Assembly (NCBI GenBank): GCA_018897395.1
Contig: JAHIKV010000210.1
Coordinates: forward strand, 1-26,613
Source: Planctomycetota bacterium
Lineage (GTDB): Bacteria; Planctomycetota; Planctomycetia; Pirellulales; Thermoguttaceae
DNA length: 26,613 nt
Reading direction: 5' to 3'
The notes under the pieces are model-generated. The model was not told the DNA's origin, ran no database searches, and was given only the letters and a program-made list of their open reading frames with translations. Below, piece after piece: positions 1-6,845 of this stretch (its first letter is position 1; every line of letters starts with the position of its first letter). Position numbers and translations under genes: made by a program.

Positions 1-411
1 ACCGTCTTGGAATTCCCCTACCGCGTCGCCTTCGGAGAATAGACGAGTTCGCGCAAATGTAGTGGAAACTTTGGCCAAAAATCGAACGTAAGTCCTTTGC
101 TATCAACGAATCGACTCCCACAACTCCGTAACTTGGGCTAGGTCCATGCGCGTGTTCCTTCCGATAGGTTGCGGGTACAATAACCCGTCCAATTATATAC
201 CAGTTGAAACACGGTTGATTCAAGTGCCTCCATGCCACGACCGAGAACCACAACGCGAATCGCCACGGATATGCGGTGAACGGCTGGAAGTGCAACAATC
301 TTTTCCATCCGAGAAGAATGTTTCACTACATTCCCGTGCGTGCAACATATATAAGACCGCGACCGGCGGAAGATCAGCAACGAGCCGGAGAATCCGGCCA
401 AAGATGGTAGG
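1..411. other. No gene recognised; left edge of window
   Basis: I see no convincing gene here. Open frames in this stretch lack recognisable motifs and run antisense to csrA. A small inverted repeat (GCCGGA, 3-nt loop, TCCGGC) lies at 384-398 just past the csrA stop codon; it has no following T run, so it is a weak terminator candidate at best. A TATAAT box reading leftward lies at 192-197 with TTGAAT 20 bases upstream; the spacing is too long to be convincing. Confidence 0.4.
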
Positions 412-645
412 CTACTTGGACCGCCCGCCGTTGCCGGTAGGGGAATCGACCTTGCTCGCCGTGGGGTGGTTGGAGGCGGCTGCGTCGCGGTGGATCGCAT
501 CGAACACTTCGCGCCGATGCACCGGCACTTCCTTCGGGGCCTCGACCCCCAGGCGTACCTTGTCCCCCCGGATTTCCACAACCACGATGGTAATGTCATC
601 ATTGATGACAATACTCTCGTTTTTTTTGCGTGACAGCACCAACAT
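412..645 (-). CDS. csrA: Carbon storage regulator CsrA (first copy)
   Basis: CsrA is a small dimeric RNA-binding protein that binds GGA motifs in mRNA leaders and changes translation or stability. The 77-residue product opens with the family signature MLVLSRKKNESIVI, continues with a GDKVRLGVEAPKEVPVHR strand-and-helix region, and keeps the RNA-contacting VPVHR arginine. It is slightly longer than the usual 60-70 residues, with an extra serine- and glycine-rich tail after residue 55. The ATG is preceded by GAAGGA at a normal distance. It stands alone, divergent from the nuo genes. A second copy lies at 17082-17279. The GGA-containing ribosome site would allow autoregulation, which is inference. 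Confidence 0.93.
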   Translation of the reverse strand: MLVLSRKKNESIVINDDITIVVVEIRGDKVRLGVEAPKEVPVHRREVFDAIHRDAAASNHPTASKVDSPTGNGGRSK

Positions 646-740
646 GGCTCGTTCCTTCGACCGCTTGCCAGGGTTCCCAGTCCTCGATACCCTGCAAAAA
701 ACAACCGCAGCGCGTGTGCGGACACACCTCCATATATTTT

Positions 741-768
741 ACGATACGATGGAATTGGGTGATGTCAA
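741..768 (-). promoter_or_regulatory. Candidate sigma70-type promoter of the first csrA
   Basis: On the minus strand a perfect TTGACA (763-768) is followed after 16 bases by TATCGT (741-746), with an alternative TAAAAT a few bases further on. It lies about 95 bases upstream of the csrA ATG, leaving a leader that could carry regulatory GGA motifs. The -10 match is only moderate. Confidence 0.4.
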
Positions 769-1043
769 GCGGATTTTTGGCCGTTTGATGGGTTTTCGGT
801 CCGTTTTTACGGCAGGTTGGCACAAGACTAGCGACCTTTACCCCTCTTATGTGGTGTTTGGATTCGTATTCCCGGCCGTCCGCCCTCCTTCACGCAATCC
901 GTAAAGTCTTTCCATGAAACAAGATACCGGAAACTAGCACGATCGGACAAATACAAAGGCACGCATCGAGATTACCTATTTCCTACGGACAACCACGTTC
1001 CATCGAGTACTCTAACGTGGCCGGCGGTTTTGCCGTGAAGTAT

Positions 1044-1204
1044 CCATTTATCCGAAACATTCCGGGAATTGTTCCATTTAGCCCGCCGTGAATACACGGT
1101 GGGGAGTTGTGGTTTCATCTCCCGCACATTGCCCCGGGTGTATTCACCCGGGGCTAAATAGCTGTTTTTGTGCGACAATTCCCGGAATGTCCCATTTATC
1201 CGAA
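1044..1204. mobile_element. MITE-like palindromic insert with 16-bp inverted ends
   Basis: A 134-bp segment (1057-1190) begins with ACATTCCGGGAATTGT and ends with its exact reverse complement. It is bracketed by the 13-bp direct repeat CCATTTATCCGAA at 1044-1056 and 1192-1204, resembling a target-site duplication. Nested inside (1076-1159) is a double-palindrome unit with TTTAGCC/GGCTAAA ends, which recurs at 1863-1944 and 23963-24042. It has no coding capacity, so any movement would need a transposase supplied elsewhere. It sits just upstream of the nuoI promoter. The structure is seen directly; mobility is inferred. Confidence 0.6.
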
Positions 1205-1216
1205 TCTTCCTATGGC

Positions 1217-1244
1217 TTGCGGCCCATGCCAAGTCGCCTATAAT
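1217..1244 (+). promoter_or_regulatory. Candidate nuoI promoter
   Basis: TTGCGG (1217-1222), a 16-base spacer, then a perfect TATAAT (1239-1244). Transcription would start near 1251, about 63 bases before the chosen nuoI ATG at 1314. This placement argues against the longer in-frame start at 1170, which lies upstream of the promoter and inside the palindromic insert. Confidence 0.55.
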
Positions 1245-1313
1245 CGTGTTTTTGGGCTTTTCGGCGGGGAGCGCTCCGGGGACGCCGAAGGGTCCGGCCG
1301 CGACGAGGCCCCC

Positions 1314-1841
1314 ATGCGAAACTGGTTTCGGAACGTGTATCAGGCGGTGGTTACGGTGTCGCTGGCCCTTTGGGTCTGCCTGCGATACTGGTTCCGCACC
1401 TACAATCCGCGTCGCAAGACGTTCACCGAACACTATGAGTACCCGGAATTGCCGCTGGAGATATTTCCTCGTTTCCGTGGTTTTCACCGCTTCAACCTGA
1501 CCACGTGCATTGCTTGCGAGCGCTGTGCGAGGGACTGCCCGGCGGGCTGCATCTCTATCGGCAAGCGGCGAGTGGAAGGGAAAAAAGGCTTCCAGGTATC
1601 AAGTTACACGATCGACTATGGGAAGTGCATGTTCTGTGCGATCTGCACCGAGAACTGTCCCGCCGATTGCATTTACATGGGCTCGTCTTACGATCTGAGT
1701 TGCTACAGCCGGGAGGGATGCATCGTTGATTTCGCTCGTCTTCCGGTCGAGGTGGCTTGGGGTCAAGCGACGCTCAATCCCACGGCGGTGGCCCGGTCGA
1801 AAGTCGTTCTGGAGCCGGTTCACGGCGGCCCTAACTCTTAG
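1314..1841 (+). CDS. nuoI: NADH-quinone oxidoreductase subunit I (2x 4Fe-4S)
   Basis: NuoI is the ferredoxin-like subunit of Complex I that holds clusters N6a and N6b and passes electrons toward NuoB. The 175-residue product has a hydrophobic amphipathic N-terminus (residues 5-25), then two complete 4Fe-4S motifs, C65-x2-C68-x2-C71-x3-C75 and C105-x2-C108-x2-C111-x3-C115, each followed by P. The ATG at 1314 has GAGG five bases before the gap to the start codon and lies downstream of a TATAAT promoter, so I prefer it to the in-frame start at 1170. It is separated from nuoA by about 255 bases, whereas nuoI usually lies between nuoH and nuoJ. It is flanked on both sides by oppositely oriented copies of a palindromic repeat. 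Confidence 0.9.
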   Translation: MRNWFRNVYQAVVTVSLALWVCLRYWFRTYNPRRKTFTEHYEYPELPLEIFPRFRGFHRFNLTTCIACERCARDCPAGCISIGKRRVEGKKGFQVSSYTIDYGKCMFCAICTENCPADCIYMGSSYDLSCYSREGCIVDFARLPVEVAWGQATLNPTAVARSKVVLEPVHGGPNS

Positions 1842-1862
1842 AAGGAGTTTTGATATTTCAGT

Positions 1863-1944
1863 ATTTAGCCCCGGGTGAATACACCCGGGACAAGCGGTTA
1901 TACGCAGTCAACCCGGCCCGCCGTGTATTCACGGCGGGCTAAAT
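1863..1944. repeat. Double-palindrome repeat, TTTAGCC/GGCTAAA type
   Basis: Two hairpins in tandem: CCCGGGTG-AATA-CACCCGGG, then CCCGCCGTG-TATT-CACGGCGGG, with ATTTAGCC at the left end and GGCTAAAT at the right end. This is essentially the reverse complement of the unit at 1076-1159. It lies just past the nuoI stop and could fold in the transcript; neither hairpin is followed by a T run. Confidence 0.8.
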
Positions 1945-1999
1945 GAATGATTAGAAAACACGTTCAATGAAACAGTTTGCCTACCTCTATTACGGAGAC

Positions 2000-2027
2000 T
2001 TGCAAACCCTGTTTCATGCCATAGAAT
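2000..2027 (+). promoter_or_regulatory. Candidate promoter of the nuoA-N cluster
   Basis: TTGCAA (2000-2005), 16 bases, TAGAAT (2022-2027). The -10 matches five of six consensus bases. It would give a leader of about 60 bases before the nuoA start at 2097. Support is by consensus only. Confidence 0.35.
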
Positions 2028-2096
2028 AGTGTCCTTTCAGGCTCCGTGTTTCCGGGGCCTGTTTCTCCAGGGGAGGTTGAGATTTCTCCAGCGCCG

Positions 2097-2669
2097 ATGT
2101 CGCCGACCGTTATAGTCGCCTACTTGGCTTTATTCGCCACGGTTGGGTTTCTGTTCGTGTTTGCCTGCCTTCTTCTGGGCAAGTTTTTGCGCGCCCATGC
2201 GCCGACCGCCCAGAAGCTGGAAACCTATGAGTGCGGCGAGCCGGCGGTGGGGCCGGGGTCGGTCCAGTTCGATTTGCGGTTTTACGTCGTAGCGCTGCTG
2301 TTTCTGATTTTCGAGGTCGAGGTGGTTCTGTTCTTTCCGCCGGCCACCGTGTTTGGACAGGCCACCCGCTTGCTCGCTCGGGAACGAGCGGTTCAATCCG
2401 ACGTTGGGGATCAAGCCGGCGGAGCGGTGATCGAGGCGTCGAATCGCCCGGCGGCGGGAGTCGTTAGGGGAAATGAAAGTACGGCTTACACGTTGGCTCT
2501 CGTTTCGCTGATCGACATGGGCGTGTTCTTCGCCGTGCTGCTGGTTGGGTTCGCCTTTCTCTGGAGACGCGGCGATCTGGATTGGGTCCGCGCGGTGCGT
2601 CATCCGACGACTCCGGGCGAAACCGTCGCGTTGGCGGCAAGACCGCATCGGGGCGATTACCGACGATGA
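2097..2669 (+). CDS. nuoA: NADH-quinone oxidoreductase subunit A, with loop insertion
   Basis: NuoA is a three-helix membrane subunit at the junction of the peripheral arm and membrane arm of Complex I. The product has TM1 at about residues 5-27, the conserved YECGEP loop at about 43-48, TM2 with the acidic FEVEVV motif at about 65-82, and TM3 followed by the conserved GxLDW-like end (RRGDLDW). At 190 residues it is well above the usual 120-odd. The excess is a hydrophilic stretch of roughly 45-50 residues between TM2 and TM3. The start at 2097 places the N-terminus as in the family; an in-frame GTG at 2046 would add 17 residues, and neither has a well-spaced ribosome site. Its TGA overlaps the nuoC ATG, indicating translational coupling. 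Confidence 0.88.
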   Translation: MSPTVIVAYLALFATVGFLFVFACLLLGKFLRAHAPTAQKLETYECGEPAVGPGSVQFDLRFYVVALLFLIFEVEVVLFFPPATVFGQATRLLARERAVQSDVGDQAGGAVIEASNRPAAGVVRGNESTAYTLALVSLIDMGVFFAVLLVGFAFLWRRGDLDWVRAVRHPTTPGETVALAARPHRGDYRR

Positions 2670-3196
2670 ATGCACGGAACATATACGACCTGCTGCTCCA
2701 GCCGTTCCGGCCGTGGTTATTGGGCCACGATTTCGAGGCGATCGATCCGTGGATCGAGGTTAGCGGCGAGGGTTTGCCGGAAATCGCCCGATTCCTGCGC
2801 GATCAAGACGAATTGGCCTTCGACGTGCTCCACTGCGTCACGGCGGTGGACTATTTCGAGCCGGACGAGAAAAAAGCGGCCAAGGTGGAGTGGCAGCCGC
2901 ACCTGGAGTTGATCTATCACCTTTCGAGCACCAAGCGGCGGCATCGGCTGGTCTTGAAGGTGAAGCTGCCCCGATGGAAGGATGATCGGCCGGGCGAACT
3001 GCCCGAGGTCCCCAGCGTCAGCGGCGTGTGGAGCACGGCCGATTGGCACGAGCGGGAGGTGTTCGACCTGATGGGGGTCCGTTTCCTGGGACATCCCGAT
3101 CCGCGGCGCATCCTTTGCCCCGAGGATTGGGAAGGCCACCCGTTGCGAAAAGATTACCGGATGCCGACCGAGTATCACGGGATACAGGCGAGATAG
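2666..3196 (+). CDS. nuoC: NADH-quinone oxidoreductase subunit C
   Basis: NuoC is the 30-kDa-type hydrophilic subunit of the Q module of Complex I. The 176-residue product ends with the family signature at about residues 126-165: WHEREVFDLMGVRF, then GHPDPRRIL, then HPLRKDY. The ATG overlaps the nuoA stop by ATGA. It is not fused to NuoD, as it is in some bacteria, and the next gene starts only four bases after its stop. nuoB, which normally lies between nuoA and nuoC, is missing here because the two genes overlap directly. Confidence 0.93.
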   Translation: MNARNIYDLLLQPFRPWLLGHDFEAIDPWIEVSGEGLPEIARFLRDQDELAFDVLHCVTAVDYFEPDEKKAAKVEWQPHLELIYHLSSTKRRHRLVLKVKLPRWKDDRPGELPEVPSVSGVWSTADWHEREVFDLMGVRFLGHPDPRRILCPEDWEGHPLRKDYRMPTEYHGIQAR

Positions 3197-3200
3197 ACCA

Positions 3201-4406
3201 ATGCAAGCCGAGCGCGCAAAGTCCGATACGGTCGAGTTCGACGTCCGCACGGACGAGATGCTGATCAACATGGGACCGCAGCATCCCAGCACTCACGGCG
3301 TGTTGCGCGTGGTGTTGCGGACCGACGGCGAAGTGGTCTCCGAAGTCACGCCCCACATCGGATACCTGCACAGAAGCGCCGAAAAAATCGCCGAAAAACT
3401 CACCGTGCGCCAGTATCTCCCCTTCACCGACCGGCTCGACTACCTGGCCGGCATGAACATGAACCTGGGCTGGGCGCTGACGGTCGAGAAGCTGCTCGGC
3501 CAACGGGTTTCGGAAAAGACGCGGCGCCTGCGGGTAATCATCGCCGAGTTGAATCGCATCGCCAGCCATCTGGTCGCGGCGGGGTGTTTCGGGTTGGACC
3601 TGGGTAGCTTCACGCCCTTTATGTGGACCTTCCGCGAGCGGGAAAAGATCGTCGATCTCTTCGAGGAAATTTGCGGTGCCCGGCTGACGTACAGCTACCT
3701 CCTGCCGGGCGGCGTGACGGCCGGTCCGCCGGACGGCTGGTTCGGCCGCTGCGAGGCGTTCCTCGATCAATTCGAGCCGGTGATCGACGAACTGCACGCG
3801 GTGTTGACCAACAACGCGATCTTCATCAAACGCACGGCCGGCATCGGCGTGCTGCCGCCGGAAATGGCCATCGACTACGGTTGCACGGGGCCGGTGTTGC
3901 GGGCGAGCGGCGTCGATTGGGACCTCCGCCGCGACGGCGAGCCGATTTACACTGAAATGTACGACGGCTACACCTGGCAGGTAATCGCGCCGATCAACGG
4001 CCGTTATCCCGACGACCATCCCTATCCGCCGGTTCCGCCCGAGGCGGTGGTGGGCGACTCTTGGCACCGCTTCTTCGTGCGGATGCTCGAAGTGGTGCAG
4101 TCGATGTATTTGATCCGTCAGGGGATCGAAAAATACTCCGCCGACGACGGCGAACTGGACAAACCGATCGAAATCAGGAAAAAGCTCCCCAAGGGCGAAG
4201 CGTATCTCGAAACCGAGGCGCCCAAGGGGCAAATGGGATTCATGATCGTCGGCGACGGCTCGGCCGTCCCGTGGCGGGTGCGGATACGCAGCAGCAGTTT
4301 TTGCAACATCTCGCCCCTGCCCGAGCTTTGCCGCGGCGTGCTGATCGCCGATATGCCGGCGATCCTCGCCTCGCTGGACATCGTGTTGGGAGAAATTGAC
4401 CGCTAA
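3201..4406 (+). CDS. nuoD: NADH-quinone oxidoreductase subunit D
   Basis: NuoD is the 49-kDa subunit that forms, with NuoB, the quinone-binding pocket; it descends from the large subunit of NiFe hydrogenases. At 401 residues it has the normal length. Visible landmarks are NMGPQHPSTHG at about residues 23-33 (histidines near the quinone head group), HIGYLHRSAEKI, and the long conserved core ending FCNISPLPELCRG...DIVLGEIDR. The start lies four bases after nuoC. A large open frame runs antisense through the whole gene, but it is a composition shadow. Confidence 0.96.
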   Translation: MQAERAKSDTVEFDVRTDEMLINMGPQHPSTHGVLRVVLRTDGEVVSEVTPHIGYLHRSAEKIAEKLTVRQYLPFTDRLDYLAGMNMNLGWALTVEKLLGQRVSEKTRRLRVIIAELNRIASHLVAAGCFGLDLGSFTPFMWTFREREKIVDLFEEICGARLTYSYLLPGGVTAGPPDGWFGRCEAFLDQFEPVIDELHAVLTNNAIFIKRTAGIGVLPPEMAIDYGCTGPVLRASGVDWDLRRDGEPIYTEMYDGYTWQVIAPINGRYPDDHPYPPVPPEAVVGDSWHRFFVRMLEVVQSMYLIRQGIEKYSADDGELDKPIEIRKKLPKGEAYLETEAPKGQMGFMIVGDGSAVPWRVRIRSSSFCNISPLPELCRGVLIADMPAILASLDIVLGEIDR

Positions 4407-4411
4407 GCGGC

Positions 4412-4446
4412 ACAACTGACAACTGATAACTGACAACTGACAACTC
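4412..4446 (+). repeat. Heptamer tandem array (ACAACTG)5 between nuoD and nuoH
   Basis: Five consecutive 7-bp units, ACAACTG, ACAACTG, ATAACTG, ACAACTG, ACAACTC, fill nearly the whole gap between the nuoD stop and the nuoH GTG at 4451. This leaves no ordinary ribosome-binding sequence in front of nuoH. It is one of several different heptamer arrays at gene junctions in this window. Confidence 0.85.
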
Positions 4447-4450
4447 CACC

Positions 4451-5785
4451 GTGGCCGAACTCCTTATATCCATCTCGACTCCCGATTGGCTGGCGCACAT
4501 CATCGCCGCGCTGGTCCAATGCGCGTTGCTGTTGGCGATTGCGCTCTGTTCGGCGGCGGTGGGCATCTGGTTGGAACGAAAGGTCTCCGCTCGGATTCAA
4601 GACCGGCTGGGGCCGACCCGGGTGGGCGGGCGGTTCGGATGGCTGCAACCGCCGGCCGACGGTCTGAAGCTGATCTGCAAGGAAGACATCATCCCAGCGG
4701 CGGCCGATCATATCCTGTTCCGTATCGCGCCGTACATCAGCTTCTGCGCCGTGTTTTGCGTGTTTCTCGCACTGCCGTTCGCCAACGGCTGGGTCGCGGT
4801 GGAGCTGAACGCGGGCGCGTTCTTCCTGCTGGCAGTGGCGGGGCTGGAGATTTTCGGCGTGATACTGGGCGGATATGCCTCGGGGTCGAAATGGTCGCTC
4901 TACGGGGCGATGCGCGAGGCCGCGCAGGTGGTCAGCTATGAAATCCCCCTGGGCCTCTGCGTCGTGGTGATTATTCTCCTGACCGGAACGATGAACCTGG
5001 TCGCCATCGGCAACCAGCAGGCGGGGTGGTTCTTCAACTGGCACATCTTCCACGATCCGTTTACGTTTGTCACGTTTTGGGTCTACGTCACCTGCGCGGT
5101 GGCCAGTTCCAACCGCGCGCCGTTCGACCTGCCCGAGGCCGAAAGCGAATTGGTGGCCGGATTTCTGACCGAATATTCGGGCTTTCGCTGGGTCTTCTTC
5201 TTCATGGGCGAATACGCGTCGATGTTCGTCGTCAGCGCCCTCGGGGCACTGCTGTTCCTGGGCGGATGGAACGGACCGGTCCCGATTGCCTCACTCCTGG
5301 GGCTGACGCCGGAGCACGGCGCGATTGGCGGTTGGATCAACACCATACTAGGGCCGATTATCTCGATGCTGGGGCTTACGTTAGATCCCGCCGCTTGGAT
5401 CGGCAACCTGCTGGGAATGTGCAACTTTATCGCCAAGGCGTTCCTTGGCATGACGTTCATGATCTGGCTCCGCTGGACGTTGCCCCGGCTGCGGATCGAC
5501 CAGGTAATTACCACCTGTCTGAAATACTGTGTGCCGATAGTTTCGGCGATGTTGGCCGGCGTGATGTTATGGAGCTTCTTCCTGCCCGGGGGACTGTTCG
5601 CGGCGTTGACGCAGCCCGCCTCGTTCCCACGCTCCGCGTGGGAACGCACCGACTCGACGCTCCGCGTCGATGGGCCGCAAGACGTTGGCGAGATGCAGGA
5701 AGAGGCCGGGACGCGGAACGTCACGGCATTGCGTTCCCATGCAGAGCATGGGAACGAGGGCAATATCCAAGAGGAGAGTCGCTAG
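4451..5785 (+). CDS. nuoH: NADH-quinone oxidoreductase subunit H
   Basis: NuoH is the membrane subunit that contacts the Q module and forms the quinone entry channel. The 444-residue product has eight or more hydrophobic helices, the RIQDRLGPTRVG motif at about residue 48, and the acidic APFDLPEAESELVAGF motif at about 223-240 that couples quinone chemistry to proton transfer. The start is GTG, just after a heptamer array with no clear ribosome site. An extra cytoplasmic or periplasmic stretch (GPVPIASLL...) lies between late helices. The last 50 or so residues after the final helix are not NuoH-like: they are encoded by palindromic repeats (5619-5759), giving repeat-peptide motifs such as SFPRSAWER and HAEHGNE. 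Confidence 0.93.
   Translation: MAELLISISTPDWLAHIIAALVQCALLLAIALCSAAVGIWLERKVSARIQDRLGPTRVGGRFGWLQPPADGLKLICKEDIIPAAADHILFRIAPYISFCAVFCVFLALPFANGWVAVELNAGAFFLLAVAGLEIFGVILGGYASGSKWSLYGAMREAAQVVSYEIPLGLCVVVIILLTGTMNLVAIGNQQAGWFFNWHIFHDPFTFVTFWVYVTCAVASSNRAPFDLPEAESELVAGFLTEYSGFRWVFFFMGEYASMFVVSALGALLFLGGWNGPVPIASLLGLTPEHGAIGGWINTILGPIISMLGLTLDPAAWIGNLLGMCNFIAKAFLGMTFMIWLRWTLPRLRIDQVITTCLKYCVPIVSAMLAGVMLWSFFLPGGLFAALTQPASFPRSAWERTDSTLRVDGPQDVGEMQEEAGTRNVTALRSHAEHGNEGNIQEESR
5619..5759. repeat. Inverted pair of GTTCCCA palindromes inside nuoH 3' end
   Basis: A 30-bp hairpin unit at 5619-5648 (core CGTTCCCACG, 5-nt loop, CGTGGGAACG) recurs in reverse orientation at 5730-5759. The two copies differ at three positions, and a C-G stem pair in one is T-A in the other, so pairing is kept. 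A smaller hairpin, TCGACG-CTCCG-CGTCGA, lies at 5654-5670. All are read in frame as the nuoH tail. Confidence 0.85.
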
Positions 5786-5787
5786 CT

Positions 5788-6447
5788 ATGGACGCGATTA
5801 ACTGGCATGGCTGTTTCTTCCTGCTGTTCGCGGCGGTCGCCTGCGGGTTCGCCGTGGCGGTGGTCGTCGCTGGCAACATCGTGCGGATGGCCTGCTGTCT
5901 GGTCGTCTCGTTGGCGGCCGTGGCGGGATTGTTCTTCCTCGCCGGGGCCGAGTTCCTAGGCGCGGCGCAACTGATGGTATACGTCGGCGGCACGATGGTG
6001 CTGTTGATTTTCGGCGTGATGCTCACCGCCCGAGGACCGCTGGTTTCGATGAAGACCGGGGGGGGACAATGGGTGCTGGCCCTTGTGATCGGCGTTGCAC
6101 TATTTGCCGTGTTGCTTCAGGCCGCCACGAGTTCGTCGGCATGGGACGGTCCGAGAGAGAACAATCTAGTACGGCACGACCCTGTGCAAAGCGAAGAGAG
6201 TGTCACACAAGACGCCGCCGGGCAACTCGGCCTGGGTCTGCTAGGAGTGCGCGAAGATAAAATCAGACAAGAAAACAAAGTGCTTCGCGGCGGTATGTCC
6301 GGCTACCTGCTGGCCTTCGAGATTATTTCCGTACATCTGGTGGTGGTGCTTGTCGGAGCGGCGTATTTAGCTAGGGCACGCAGGAGGGTTCAGGGTTCAG
6401 GGGTCCGAACCCCGAGTCCCGAATCCCGAACCCCGATCCCCGAATAA
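5788..6447 (+). CDS. nuoJ: NADH-quinone oxidoreductase subunit J
   Basis: NuoJ is a five-helix membrane subunit; its third helix forms a pi-bulge near the proton path. The 219-residue product shows helices at about residues 5-30, 32-52, 55-80, 90-110 and 165-190. The conserved GAAQLMVYVGGTMVLLIFGVML block falls in the third. The ATG at 5788 has GAGGAG upstream, two bases after the nuoH stop region. A hydrophilic linker at about residues 112-155 separates helices four and five. The C-terminal 20 residues (GVRTPSPESRTPIPE) and the stop codon itself are encoded by a heptamer array, so the tail is repeat-derived. Confidence 0.92.
   Translation: MDAINWHGCFFLLFAAVACGFAVAVVVAGNIVRMACCLVVSLAAVAGLFFLAGAEFLGAAQLMVYVGGTMVLLIFGVMLTARGPLVSMKTGGGQWVLALVIGVALFAVLLQAATSSSAWDGPRENNLVRHDPVQSEESVTQDAAGQLGLGLLGVREDKIRQENKVLRGGMSGYLLAFEIISVHLVVVLVGAAYLARARRRVQGSGVRTPSPESRTPIPE
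6386..6446 (+). repeat. Heptamer arrays GGGTTCA x2 and CCGAAYC-like x6 at nuoJ end
   Basis: GGGTTCA units at 6386-6392 and 6393-6399 are followed by six degenerate units CCGAACC, CCGAGTC, CCGAATC, CCGAACC, CCGATCC, CCGAATA (6405-6446). The first units are roughly complementary to the later ones, so the RNA can fold back. The last unit supplies the nuoJ TAA. nuoK starts at 6450. Confidence 0.85.
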
Positions 6448-6449
6448 TC

Positions 6450-6794
6450 ATGAGTTTATTTACCGAACCAATTGGCCTATCGCACTTCCTGGTGGTCGGC
6501 GCCGTGCTGTTCGTTTGCGGCGTGATCTGCATGGCCACGAAGCGGAACGTGTTGGGCGTGCTGATGGGTATCGAGTTGGTGCTGAACGGGGCGAACCTGA
6601 ACTTCGTGGCCTTCGGCAGCTCGGTGCTGCGTCCGGCCGGCACGGAAGGGATCGGCATGGACGGCCAGATGATCGCGTTGTTCGTGATCGTGTTGGCGGC
6701 GGCCGAGGCGGCCGTGGCGTTGGCGATTGCGTTAAGCTACTACCACGCCCACGCCACCGTGGACGTGGATCGGGGAGATGAATTAAAAGGATAA
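6450..6794 (+). CDS. nuoK: NADH-quinone oxidoreductase subunit K
   Basis: NuoK is a three-helix, MrpC-like membrane subunit of the proton-pumping arm. The 114-residue product has three clear hydrophobic helices (about 10-28, 32-55, 68-92) and the two membrane glutamates expected: E in GIELVLNGANLNFVAF at about residue 41, and E in LAAAEAAVALAI at about residue 79. The length is slightly above the usual 100, through the N-terminus and a charged tail ending VDRGDELKG. The start follows the nuoJ heptamer array by three bases, with no ordinary ribosome site visible, so translation may depend on coupling to nuoJ. Confidence 0.94.
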   Translation: MSLFTEPIGLSHFLVVGAVLFVCGVICMATKRNVLGVLMGIELVLNGANLNFVAFGSSVLRPAGTEGIGMDGQMIALFVIVLAAAEAAVALAIALSYYHAHATVDVDRGDELKG

Positions 6795-6818
6795 ATGACT
6801 TGTTGCGCCGGCAGTGCA

Positions 6819-6835
6819 ACTGCCGCCCCAACGCC
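6819..6835. repeat. Short palindrome between nuoK and nuoL
   Basis: CGGCAGT-GCA-ACTGCCG, a perfect 7-bp hairpin with a 3-base loop, lies in the 51-base gap between nuoK and nuoL. No T run follows, so it is more likely a processing or repeat hairpin than a terminator. Confidence 0.6.
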
Positions 6836-6845
6836 ATAAGCATAA

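Noticed and set aside
146..904. 252-residue plus-strand open frame over the first csrA
   Set aside because: Runs antisense to csrA, has no recognisable domain, and csrA has signature and ribosome site.
1170..1313. N-terminal extension of nuoI to 1170
   Set aside because: It starts inside the palindromic insert and upstream of the TATAAT promoter; family alignment begins at 1314.
3018..4436. 472-residue open frame antisense to nuoD
   Set aside because: It lies entirely opposite a well-recognised gene, has no family motifs, and is explained by GC-rich codon bias.
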